Assembly: GCA_037176905.1 (NCBI GenBank)
Contig: JBBBWG010003604.1
Coordinates: 1-31,266 of the forward strand
Origin: Azolla pinnata
Taxonomy: Eukaryota; Streptophyta; Polypodiopsida; Salviniales; Salviniaceae
DNA length: 31,266 nucleotides
Direction of reading: 5' to 3'
Made by a program: the position numbers and the translations under genes. This document shows positions 1-10,328 of this stretch, one piece after another; the first letter of the stretch is position 1, and every line of letters begins with the position of its first letter. The notes under the pieces are model-generated. The model saw only the letters and a program-made list of their open reading frames with translations, did not search any database and was not told the DNA's origin.

Positions 1-220
1 GTCCACGTGTCGTCCACGTGTCGTCCCCGTGTCGTCCACGTGTCGTCCACGTGTCGTCCACGTGTCGTCCACGTGGCGTCCCCGTGTCGTCCACGTGGCG
101 TCCACGTGTCATCCACGTGGCGTCCACGTGTCATCCACGTGGCGTCCACGGGTCATCCACGTGGCGTCCACGTGTCATACACGTGGCGTCCACGTGTCAT
201 CCACGTGGCGTCCACGTGGC
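1..220. repeat. 11-bp G-box minisatellite (20 copies)
   Basis: Twenty head-to-tail copies of an 11-bp unit, consensus GTCCACGTGTC, begin at position 1, so the array probably extends left of the window. Most copies contain the palindrome CACGTG. From about position 100 the array is mostly an alternation of GTCCACGTGTC and ATCCACGTGGC, which is a 22-bp higher-order unit. The unit has no stop in any plus-strand frame and its length is not a multiple of three, so all three frames stay open. The open frames here are therefore a by-product of the repeat and not genes. Confidence 0.95.
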
Positions 221-2390
221 CCTACTTCAAGAGTCATTCAGATGCATTTTTGCCCTGTTCTCCTCCAGACGATGTGTGTCCGATCGGCTCTTTTCGATCG
301 GATCAAGAGATCGGCCTTTTGCTGAAATTCGGTTCCGAAATTGCTCGTACATTTTTGAGAGGTCGATCGAATGCAATACGGGGAAATTTGGTCCGAAACC
401 GCTCGTACGTTGAAAGGTCGAAGTAAATGAGATTCGAGGGCAATCTCATCAAGCGGAGGAGCAGCGACCGCAATTTCTTCAGGAGTGGATCACTTATCCC
501 TTTGGCTTTTTTGTTTTTCTTACTGCTGTAAGGCGGAAAACAGCATGGTGTTATGCCCCGCTAGAATGGTTATTTCCTCTGCCGTGAGAGAGAGATTTTT
601 GAGTTTCGATCGGTTCGTGGTTTGAACAAATTGTAAAATAGAGCAAGCGATGCAACCATTGGCATTTTATAACTAATGGCAGAACCTTTGATTTAAACAA
701 AAAAAAAAACAGCCGTTGCTATTACTAATGCTTGTAAAATTCTGGAAACTATCCAGGTCTGTTAAAAACATGGATCATTTGTCTTATCTAATCCACTGTC
801 GATACATCTCGCAGTCATTCGATCCATTGGCTTCTCGGTTTTGTTATCTGCTTTTTTCCTACCACTAAATCAATACTTGTTCATGCCTGATTCGTTTGCT
901 TCCCAATGACAGATTCTTATGTTTTCATTTAGAACAATGTTTATCGACATCCAATTCTTATAATAGCGAACCCCAGGCCATAGTTTATTACTATATATGT
1001 GAATGAGCTGGTTACAAACTCTTCTATAGTTGAGGTTGAGCAGTTGTAATATCTTAGGCAACCTAGTTAGTTGCCTAATTCTCAACATTAATGTTTTCTC
1101 TTCATAATTCCATTGCTTGATTCTTTTTTGTCCCTTAATGAACTTCTATATGCACACACATATTGTCGTCACTAGTTAGTCACATACATTATTAAGAATG
1201 ACTCACATAATTAGCCGTTATTAACACATAATTACCCGACTACTTACAATAATCCATAGGATTGACGACAAGTTGTAATGTGTTTCCACATTGTCTTGAA
1301 GATGGATTGAAGATCTTCTTTAGCCTTATTTAGTCCTCAAATTTAGGATTTATACGATAACAATTGCATGATAACATGGACATGCATTTGTTTCTAGTTC
1401 TCATCGACCATATGGTTGGTTTAGTTTTTTATTAAACCTTTGGACATCTCCCATATATGAATGAATAGGATGTGTTTTCTTTGTTGTCGCCACTTGGTTG
1501 AACCAGATGAAACATCGTTGTAGAGAAGAGAGAGATTCGTGGTCACGGACCACACCACAAAAGGTTGCATTCATTGTATTTGTAATCTTCATGAAGAAGA
1601 AGATTAATTAGAAGTTTGAACAAAAGCTTTTTGTCAACATCTAATCACGCGTTTCGCACTTATCTCAAACATCCTTTTCAATGGGAACGATTTCATTTCT
1701 CTCTCGATATCTCTCCGTCCACTTCACTCATTTGCGATAAGGTTGTTGAATCCTTCTCCTACATATGATAAAAGCCCAACAATCCACAAGCTTGCAAAGA
1801 CAAATAGACAATGCTTGATTGTCGAAAAGGCGAAACATGATCATCAAATGATGAATTGGCAAGAAAAGAACAGCAAAAGTGAGTTGCTGCGGTGGTTGAA
1901 CAAGGGCCCCTATTGAGTAGGGACAGAAGGGTAGTTTGTTTGAAAATGGATCTCATCACATGAATCTATAATTTGGCACAACCTGTGATCAACAACATTG
2001 TCACAACTTACCATTAATTACTTGGGATGTATGAGGCACAAAAGCTTTAGGAAATTGTCAAGGACCTAAGGGAAGCAATATGGAAACTCGCAAGGTTGGA
2101 AGTTAAGAGAACAACGATGATACAACGAATCTGTTTGAGGTTCTGATGCCCAAATGACCTACAAGCGATTCATCTTACATGCAGAGAGAAGTAGGATTCG
2201 GTCGAAATTCGGAGACGAATCTCGGGGCGTGGCAGAAATGAAAAAGGTCCTGCCGGGCGAATCATCACTGAATCATAACCGGCTAAAAAAGCCAAAGCAA
2301 ACATACAAGAACAAAGCCTAGTCGATTGCGTGGAACCAGATCCGACGATCGGATGGAAATGGGGGGCATATGTGGAGCAGACGGAATTCA
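221..2390. other. Intergenic stretch, no supportable gene
   Basis: Mostly AT-rich sequence with frequent stops in all frames. The longest open frames are under 100 codons and show no recognisable motif or splice structure. The first 200 bases after the minisatellite (about 221-430) are more GC-balanced, with several GATCG-containing words, and could be old transposon sequence. I see no terminal repeats or coding domain that would support this. Confidence 0.6.
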
Positions 2391-2432
2391 AAACACGTGG
2401 CATTTGGAATGTTGTCGGATCTATGATCTCAC

Positions 2433-2833
2433 GGCTCAGATTCCACAACTACAACCCTACTCTGTCCCGTGCTGATCAGCGATTCGGATTCTTCCTCCAT
2501 TTGAGGGCTCAAGATCCATGCTGAAAATCCAACTCTCTGCCCTACCGATTAAGGACTCAGATTCATCCTCCTCCTGCCAATGGCTCAGATTCCACACTAC
2601 AAACCCTGCTCTCCCCTGAATCAACGATCTGAATCCACCTCCTGCCGATGGCTTAGATTCCACACTACAAACCTTGCTCTCCCTTGAATCAACGATCTGA
2701 TTCCTCCTTTCAATGGCTCCGATTCCACACACTAGACCCTACTCTCCCCCGATCATCGATTTGATTCCTCCTCCTTTCGACAACTTCGATTCAAGACTAA
2801 ACCACTGATTTTGCGACTCAGATTCCTCCTTCC
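2433..2833. repeat. 65-76 bp minisatellite upstream of the sigma gene
   Basis: About six diverged tandem copies start near 2433, 2506, 2582, 2650, 2715 and 2781. Each carries a version of GGCTCAGATTCCACAC, then CCCTGCTCTCCC, then a GATC-rich part and a TTCCTCCT tail. The 2582 and 2650 copies are nearly identical and the outer ones are more decayed. The array lies between two diverged copies of a G-box module at about 2372-2445 and 2928-2998. Minus-strand open frames across it are repeat artefacts. Confidence 0.85.
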
Positions 2834-2947
2834 ATATGGATAAGCTAAAAGCCCAGAAAAGCAAAAGCAGAAGCAGAAGCAAAGAGCAATAGGTATGAAA
2901 CAAGATTCAATACCCGGGAGGTTTTGTGTGGAGCAGAGAGAATCTGA

Positions 2948-2992
2948 ACACGTGGCATGGGGGACGGCCGTCCGATCCCTGATCGGACGGCC
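2948..2992. promoter_or_regulatory. G-box/ABRE-like site followed by a perfect 12-bp inverted repeat
   Basis: ACACGTGGC, a G-box of ABRE-like type, is at 2948-2956. Ten bases on, GGCCGTCCGATC (2966-2977) is followed after the three-base spacer CCT by its exact reverse complement (2981-2992). The site lies about 480 bases before the proposed sigma gene start codon. A diverged copy of the whole module, also with CACGTG (2394-2399), lies about 555 bases further upstream. Known plant biology makes the G-box a candidate bZIP or bHLH site, but function here is inference. Confidence 0.5.
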
Positions 2993-3150
2993 CAGATCCG
3001 CCGAACCCGGCTCTGCCCTTGGTAGCGGTCAGATTCTTGGTCTTTTCTCCTTTTGATGGATAAGGGACGTTTTTCCTTCACTTCCAACTCCAACCCACCA
3101 TTCATCTCGCAGAAGCTGAAGTGGGTTCTTCTCAGAAACACTCCTCGGAG

Positions 3151-3186
3151 ACAGAGAGAGAGAGACAGCGAGAGAGAGAGAGAGAG
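3151..3186. repeat. GA microsatellite in the sigma gene leader region
   Basis: An interrupted (GA)n tract lies about 290 bases before the proposed start codon. GA/CT tracts are common in plant 5' leaders and core promoters. It accounts for the SLSLSL run in a long minus-strand open frame that crosses it. Confidence 0.85.
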
Positions 3187-3474
3187 GTCACAGCTCAAGG
3201 CCCCAATTGGGCTTCTGCCAATCTTCAATCGTGTTATATGTGCACAATATCTTCCGCTCATGCCTCCCAGGCTCCCACAGATTAGAGAAACCGACATGGG
3301 TTTTCGGCCAAGTTTGGAGATTCTCTCCATTTTCTCTTCTCCATGAGCCATGACACTCGGAGAAGACGACAGCGCGAAGCGCGAAGTCGCCCGGCTTTCT
3401 TGCGTGTGATTTCCTTCTTTTCGGTGCATACATTTCCGCAGGGCGTTTGAAGGTGTGAAGTATTATGTAGGATA

Positions 3475-6400
3475 ATGGTGCCTGTGCCCATTTCACTTCA
3501 ACATTGCTCTTGTCATATTATTCTACGGCCGGCTGCGACTATCTCTACAGCTCCAGGTGCTTCTACGACCACCACTCAAGAATCAGTCAGGTAAGCAAGC
3601 ACATGTATACAATTAAATCCGAACCAAGCGTGGGTTTTGTATTATGTTTTTAATATCTTTACACATCAAGCTTCTTGTCAGTTTTTTTGGCATTCGGTTT
3701 GAGCACATTTTGATGAACTAAAAGGAATTGCTCCTTGCTGCTTTTTACATTATTTCTGCTGATAGTTTTTCTTTTACGAGTTTTATATTTTTTCACTTTG
3801 ATATGCAAACATTTTCTCTTAATTTTACAAAGATCTTGTTGTAATTGTTTCTTTCTTTATTTTGGTATAAGATGGAGGTCATCTAAAATTAAAAGAACAT
3901 GGTGTCTTGCTGTCTTTTCCTACTCGATTTGACCTAGCTTTTCAGATTATTGCCCTCCTCTTAGCACATTTTACACAAAGATCTTCTTGTGTAGGTCCCT
4001 TTCTTCATCTTGGTGTAGGATGGGATCATTTAGATATATTAAAATGCCATGGTTTCTTGCTGTTTTTTCCTAGATTTCACATGGTTTTTTGGATATGGCA
4101 TACTGTTAGCACATTCTGCACATGGTTTTCTGTTGGGCTCTCAGCCATTCCCCAAAAGTTGTTCTCTATGTATTGTTCTTTTTCATGCTAACATAGGGTT
4201 GATGTACATAAAAACATATTTCTTTTCGAATGCTCTTTAATTTTCAAATGATTGCACGTAGTTTTTCTGTATGCTTTCTTAAATTTATGTGTACTTTGTC
4301 ATTAAGAGATTATTTCAGAGGGTTTGGAATCTGTTTCTTGTAGGCAGCTATTGAAGCAAAAACTATTAGGGGTAACTACATACATGCCTGCAATTATAGA
4401 TCAAGCATCCGTTTTTTTAGTTCATCTTGAGATAGATTTGAGTCAGTTAAGAGTTTAATCTGAAGTGTTTTAGGATATAAAACATGATGCCCTGTTGACT
4501 TTTCGATGATTCACCTAGTTTACCTTTGGGTAATTACCTTCTTCATGTTTATACTTCTATCTAAAGGGTTTAGGTATAATGCAACCAAAGAAGTTCTGTG
4601 GGGATGAAAACAGCAGTTAAGTAACTATGCATGCCGCTTACACATGGAAAGATGATTTTTTTGAGGGTTGGTTTTCCTATAAAGCCTAGTGAACTCATGA
4701 ACCTACGTTTACAGGAGCGATTCATTTAAATCTCAATCTAAAGGGTATAAGAAAGTTGGTCAAACATATTGTCTCCCATGGGAGCCCAAGAATGTCCCCA
4801 AGATTGACAAGTCGGCACCTGTAAGGTAAGGATCCATATTCTCGAGGTGAACAGAACATGGCTGTCTGTGTTGTTTCCCATGATTTCAATAGGGTTTATT
4901 TCTTCGTGTTGGCACAGGGTTGTGTCTTTTAAAATGCTAAAGGGCTTCAAATAATTGTTCACAGATCATCACTATCATGGCGACCAAATAATGTGAAAAA
5001 GATTGAAGCATCAAGCAGGTAAACATACTTTTTGTTGAAAAAACACAGTTTCCTGTTGTTTTTCGTATAGATTTGAATATATTTATTCATCTTTGCACAG
5101 GAATGAGCCTTCTAGACCTCAATCGAAAGTGTTTATGATAGCTGGTCACAGGCCTATTGCACCATGGCAACCAAAGGATGCAACCAGGATTGAAGCTACA
5201 TTAGCTGTGGAGCCCAGAGTAGTAACTGCTGATGAGACAATAGCTCTAGCAACTGAAGCTTTAGCCCGAGCAAGGGCAGCAGAAGCTGCTGCAGCTGTAG
5301 CCTTAGCAAGAGCTGCTGCTCAAGCTGCCAAAGATGCTGCTGCTCTTGCCAATTCAAGTCGCCGGCAAGACATCATGGAGGATTTTCCTTCAGAGAAGGA
5401 CCTTTTGTTGTTAGAACGAGCGAGGCTGAGTGAGATGGAAAATGATATATTTGAGGTTTCTAATACAGTTCCCAATTCATTAGAAACACTGACCAACAAA
5501 ATTCCCCTGGAATGGCCTGACTTAAGTGGTGAAAAGAATGCTTCTACCGAGGGCTTTTCTCATCCTTTGCAAGTAGATATTTCCCATGATTTGGAGCGGG
5601 ACACAACTTCACTTCAAAATGAAGTAAGCATTGTTCCGGAAAGGAAAAGTCCAGTTGCTGCCAAATCTAGAAGGCGTAGAGAAAGGTTGGAGAAGCGAAC
5701 ACGTGCAAGAGCAAAATCTGGAAAGGCTGCAGATGCCACTGCTGCAGCTGCGGAAGCAGTTGCCACTTCAGCTCCCAAACAGAGTAGATCTAGGAAAGCA
5801 ATCAATCATGTCTCCACTGATCCCATTCGATCCTTCTTGGCCTCCAATGGTTCAAGAAGATCCAAGCTTCTTACAGCAACAGAGGAAATTGAATTCTCTC
5901 GTAAAGTTCAGGTGGCCACAGCATGTTTTCATGACTGCAGAGCTTTTTGTTTTATGTTGTTTGAACAGAATCATTACAAAGAGATGCTAAATTGTTTGTT
6001 TTTCTCGATGATTTGAGGAGTCAGGACTTGTTGAAAATAGAGGCAGTAAAGGCAAGTCTACGAGAGCAGATAGGAAGGGACCCAACTCTAGCGGAATGGG
6101 CCAAGGCACTAGATATGGATGTTGGAGCTTTCTCAACCAGGCTGAGTGAGGGTAGACATGCAAAAGACAGGATGATACAGTGCAATCTTAGACTAGTAGT
6201 CTCTGTGGCCAAGAAGTATCAAGGGAAAGGAATGACTGTGCAAGACCTTATACAGGTTAGCACAATTTTCCAATATCTTTTCTGCGGCATGATAAGAAAT
6301 GATGGAAGAGGGAAAATAGTAAAGTGATTTTGTTGTCAAGTTTCACAAAGGAGTCCTACTTAATGTTAACAGGAATCAAGCTATTATAAAGATAAAATAC

Positions 6401-7524
6401 CTATATGTGAAAATTTGAGGAATTGCATAAGGGAACAATCATACATCCAATTGGATGGTTGTTAAACACTTTGTATCCAATGCATGTTGTATGGGTATGC
6501 TAAGAAATTTAAAAGTATTCTACTAACAAAATATGTTAAATAATCTAAATGCTTTCAATGCATCTAACATTTGCATTGCATCAGCCTATTATAATTAATT
6601 TTGACATAGAGATCTTCACTCAATTCATCCAAAGAACACCCCATTATGAACGAATAATTTCATCTCACAAGGAATTTCTAAGCCATAGGCTTGTTCTGCA
6701 TCTTTCAAAGGTTTACTTGGTTAATGGAACTAAAAATTCACGTTAAATACATAGAATGCATACACTTAACTATTATATGTAAGAATATAGCAAATATGTG
6801 AACAATTTTTTCAATGGAAGTTCTAAAACGTAGAATACGGGTTGAATACTTTTCGGTGTTCTAAAATGTATGATCCAATGCTCAAGATCTCATGAAACAA
6901 ACAATCTCTACATTTTCAATAAAACACTGGTAAAACAGATGCGAGCAAGTTAGTCCCTTCCTTTTTTGTGAGAACTTTGAAGCCAAGTTCAATGCTCAAA
7001 ATTTACTTGTAATGTCTGCCTTAACATAACATGGAGGAGCTATTTTGTGTTTATGCAGCCTTTCACTGTGGCTGGTGTTTTCGCAAGTGCGATCTTTGGC
7101 TGCAAACACATTCACACATTGTTCTTGTTTGAATAGTTGTTTCTTAGAAACATAATCATATGCTAACTTTTAAAATTGTTTCAAAATGAAGAGATTTGTC
7201 ATCCATCCCAATTTTCTTCCCTTGTTGGGTAATCATCCATTCATAAAACTCATCAAACTACAGGGGAAATCACAATAAGCTATTTGTGGGCCAAGCTCAA
7301 TGCAGAGTCAGAATGGAGTGAAGTATAACAATATCTCTTGTGTCTCTGTATATCTTACAGAGATAGATTGGGTGGAGCTGGTACAAATCTTGTGGGGCTA
7401 CAATACTTTTATATAAATAATGTATTATCTTAATGTTCTTCTCACTACAGGGATGGCAAAAAGTCTAGATGCTGTACATGTATTTTGTGAAGGAAACACA
7501 CACCGACACACTTACACACACACA

Positions 7525-7563
<39 letters not shown>

Positions 7564-9181
7564 AACCTTTGTTCAGAGGATGAGATTTTCGTGATATCAT
7601 ATCAAACAACAAACAATTTTATTTTTTATGCTTACTTTTCCATTGATGTTCTAAAGCTATTGAGGTTAATCTCATCTAGCATCAGGGCGTTTTATCGTGA
7701 ATACAGGGTATTAATAATCTTGTCTCATTGCTGGGGTTTTGATTTTATTTATTACAACTTCTTTTATGTAGGAGGGAAGCATGGGCCTTATTCGAGGGTG
7801 TGAAAAGTTCGATCCAGAGAAGGGTTTCAAATTCTCGACTTATGCTCATTGGTGGATAAGGCAAGCTGTTACAAGGGCAATATCTGTGCAATCTCGGACT
7901 GTCCGTCTTCCAGTAGGACATATATACTCTATTGCCATCATTTTTTTCCTGTCATCAGTGTTATTTTCATGTGTTGTTTCAATCCTTTGCTGAATCGTTT
8001 GTTGCTTTTCTTAAAAATTTCAGGCTCATCTGCACGAGGTTATGGCACGGATCCGAAAAGCAAAAAGGATACTTTACCAGGAATATCAACGACCCGCTCG
8101 TGAAAGTGATGTTGCTGAGCTTATGGGTATGACTGTTGATAAGCTAAGATCGATCATAAGATCAACAAAGGCTTGCAGATCTTTGGAGAAACCAGTTGGT
8201 AAAGACCAAAACTCAACCTTAGGGGTGAGTATTTCCCTGAAACTTTAACTCAAATTCATTAAAAGTTGACTGCGCTATTGATGCTCACATATGTGATGTG
8301 CCCAGATAGTGTAGGCTATAAAGCGCCTACACTCCGTTAGTAATCCTCATGTACCGATCGGGTCTCACATATTTTATTATTATGCTTAGGATGGAAATTT
8401 TCTTTGGAAAAAAGAAATTAAAAGAAAATTATGGAAACCTGAACCCAGATTGTAGTTACAGAGAAAGCTGTACACGTAATGTCATGTCTTTCTAATCACT
8501 GGTATTGGTGTGGAATTTTCAGTAACAGATGGAAACTTGCTTCAGAAAAAATTAAAATAAACGTGAAACACAAAACCCTAGTCCTAGATATGGGTGTGGT
8601 GGCATTTTCCTATTAATCCATGGAAACATTCTTCGGAAAATAGAAAGAAAAAAATGATCTGGAACACTAAATCCTCATCTTAGATATTGTAGTCGAGCTA
8701 GGATATGCATTGGGGGCCAATAGTTCATACAGGTGAGCAATGTCTTGCCTTTGTAATCCTAGATATTGGTGTGGCACATTACTACCAATGAACGGAAATT
8801 TTCTTTGGAAAAGAAGAAAAAATCTGGAACCATGACCCTTACTCATATGTGTTTTCTAATGGACTTGATTTGGTTTTCATTGTTTTGAATCAGGAGCTTA
8901 TTGCTGATGACTCATTAGAGGATCCAGAGACGAGGATTGCAAGGCAGCTTTTGAAGGCTGATGTGAACAAGGTTTTGAAGACACTGAATGATCGAGAGAT
9001 CGGGGTTGTAAAGCTGCGGTATGGGCTCGAAGATGGAAGGATGAGGACTTTAGAGGAGATCGGTAGAGTATTCGGCGTTACAAGGGAGCGGGTTCGTCAG
9101 ATTGAGTCCAAGGCCATGAGGAAGTTAAAACAACCAGAAAGAAATGCGGTTTTGAAAGGATACACTGATACGGATTACTGA
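3475..9181 (+). CDS. SIG2: Plastid RNA polymerase sigma factor, SIG2-like (8 coding exons)
   Basis: Nuclear-encoded sigma-70 factor that directs the plastid-encoded RNA polymerase to its promoters. Coding exons by splice site and phase: 3475-3590, 4715-4825, 4965-5018, 5101-5911, 6025-6255, 7772-7912, 8024-8224 and 8894-9181, giving 650 codons plus stop. The start ATG follows an in-frame TGA (3448) and gives a Ser/Thr/Ala-rich, transit-like leader. Residues about 142-180 are Ala-rich with scattered Arg/Lys, as in SIG2 proteins, and a basic patch follows near 278-302. Region 1.2 begins near 340. Region 2 (about 365-488) carries [25 protein letters not shown] and the -10 recognition helix [14 protein letters not shown]. 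Region 3 spans about 489-570. Region 4 ends with the -35 helix-turn-helix [21 protein letters not shown]. Oddities: exons 2, 3 and 4 begin with related sequence, and the protein is longer than Arabidopsis SIG2. The sigma identity is near certain; the SIG2 assignment is from remembered similarity and is moderate. Confidence 0.9.
3820..4100. repeat. Diverged direct repeat in sigma intron 1
   Basis: The segment around 3820-3940 recurs at about 3968-4080. Shared words include ACAAAGATCTT, TTTCTT followed by TTGGT, an A/G-rich GATGG word, and a TCTTGCTGT then TTTTCCTA core ending in GATTT. The same TTGCTGT/TTTTC core turns up in diverged form at about 4484, 4855 and 5043, in or just before the short introns between exons 2, 3 and 4. 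It therefore marks a family of duplicated intron sequence. Confidence 0.6.
7514..7556. repeat. (CA)n(CT)n microsatellite in sigma intron 5
   Basis: A compound dinucleotide tract, CA repeats running directly into CT repeats, lies about 215 bases before exon 6. The rest of this 1.5-kb intron (6256-7771) is AT-rich and holds nothing else I can name. Confidence 0.95.
8380..8845. repeat. Degenerate ~120-bp tandem repeats in sigma intron 7
   Basis: About four diverged copies lie near 8391, 8530, 8621 and 8792. They share GGAAAnTTTCTTTGGAAAA, an AGAAAnAAAA tract, TCTGGAAC(A/C) and a following CCTAGATATTGGTGTGG word. No coding sequence is seen in them. Confidence 0.65.
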
Positions 9182-9500
9182 CCACCAAATTCTTTTTCCT
9201 CCACCACTGGGCTGTAAAAAAATTGTATGTCTACAAGAAAGTTTTCATTCATTAAATAGCGTTTTTCCATCAAATTTTGTTCTTTTCTTTCTTTTTCTGA
9301 TCTTGTTCTCATCTTTCTGTATTCGGAAGAGGTTGGATTTTGGGTTTTTTTCTCTCTTAGTGGGGTTTCGAACTCATCTAAAAAGTCAATAGTTGTACAC
9401 TGGTTGCTCTTGTATGATAGTGTCTTTATATAGAGATGTAGATCTAGATATATATAGGTATATATCACGCATCTTACATTCAATTTAGATATTTGAATCA

Positions 9501-9549
9501 ATGCCTTATATGCTAATGACGAATGTAAAGTCATTAGCATATACGGCAT
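9501..9549. repeat. 20-bp near-perfect inverted repeat (hairpin) 3' of the sigma gene
   Basis: ATGCCTTATATGCTAATGAC at 9501-9520 is matched by its reverse complement at 9530-9549 with one mismatch and a 9-base spacer. The spacer GAATGTAAA is itself inverted immediately afterwards (TTTACATTC, 9548-9556). A third related word, CTGCTAATGACGAA, follows near 9587. This could be a small foldback or MITE remnant, or a transcribed hairpin. Confidence 0.8.
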
Positions 9550-9862
9550 TTACATTCAAGCATATGCATATATATACTGTGGCATCTGCTAATGACGAAG
9601 GTTGTTTACGTTGTTCTGATATCTTTGTGAACTTGATCTTATGTGGTTTTGATTTTGAGGATTTGATGACAATTTGAAGCTCAAGGAAAATTGACATCTC
9701 TATCTACCCTACATGTTGCTTTAATGCATTTCAGAAGGTCATTTCATTAAGGTCACTAAGCTTTTACAAGGTGAATTTGATCATGTTTTGCAATTTAACA
9801 TCGTCCTTTTTTGTAGAAACTACATACTTCACAATTTTAATGAGCTCTGCTTTGTGAAAATT

Positions 9863-9981
9863 TGAGCAGTTGATTCAAATTGAAGTAGACACAAATTTTA
9901 AATGTTCAATTCAAATGGAATTGTAGACACAAAATTTTTGAACGTTTGATTCAAATGAAGTGTACAGACACAAAATTTCAC
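9863..9981. repeat. Three tandem copies of a ~40-bp repeat
   Basis: Copies begin near 9863, 9901 and 9940. Each contains a TTGATTCAAAT-like word, then a GAAGTGTA-like word, then AGACACAAAATTT. They are noncoding and diverged. Confidence 0.75.
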
Positions 9982-10328
9982 CCATTTGATAATTTCGAAC
10001 ATCTGAATCAAACTTCAGATCATGTTCAAATATGCATCGTACATTATTTCATTACATATATGAATACTATTACGAGTCCTTTTTCTTACAAGATAGATAT
10101 CTAACTTCCTTAAAACAGTAGAGAAATATGCAGATCACAAAAGCCAATGAAAACCGTTATTCAAGTTCTTTTAGTCATCTGACTGCACTGATAAAACCAC
10201 GAACTTCAAGTCACCTAAAGCAAGCCGCAACCAACTACAACCATTTACATGACTCAAAACCATGTTCTATTCACAAACAGCCTTCTGTGACAAGATCCAT
10301 CATCTTCCAAGACAACAGACTAGTAAGA

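Larger units (their letters stand above)
9182..10328. other. Convergent intergenic region between the sigma gene and the minus-strand gene
   Basis: Holds the 3' ends of two converging genes. AT-rich, with candidate poly(A) signals (for example ATTAAATA near 9252) but none decisive. Two structured elements, an inverted repeat at 9501-9549 and a 40-bp tandem repeat at 9863-9981, are listed separately. I see no other gene. Confidence 0.6.

Noticed and set aside
7..426. Three overlapping plus-strand open frames of 98-139 codons with repetitive Arg/Val/His protein
   Set aside because: They are read from the 11-bp minisatellite, which lacks stops in all three frames; after the array the frames have no recognisable content.
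2170..2732. Minus-strand open frames across the 65-76 bp minisatellite
   Set aside because: They come from the repeat itself and differ between copies in frame.
2845..3429. 194-codon minus-strand open frame
   Set aside because: Its middle is the GA microsatellite (SLSLSL run), it overlaps the sigma gene promoter and leader, and no motif or conserved stretch is seen.
5912..6016. Extension of sigma exon 4 into a stop (36 extra codons)
   Set aside because: The coding-like sequence ends at CAG|GTGGCC and resumes in phase at 6025 with DLLKIEAVK; the in-between is intron that happens to stay open.
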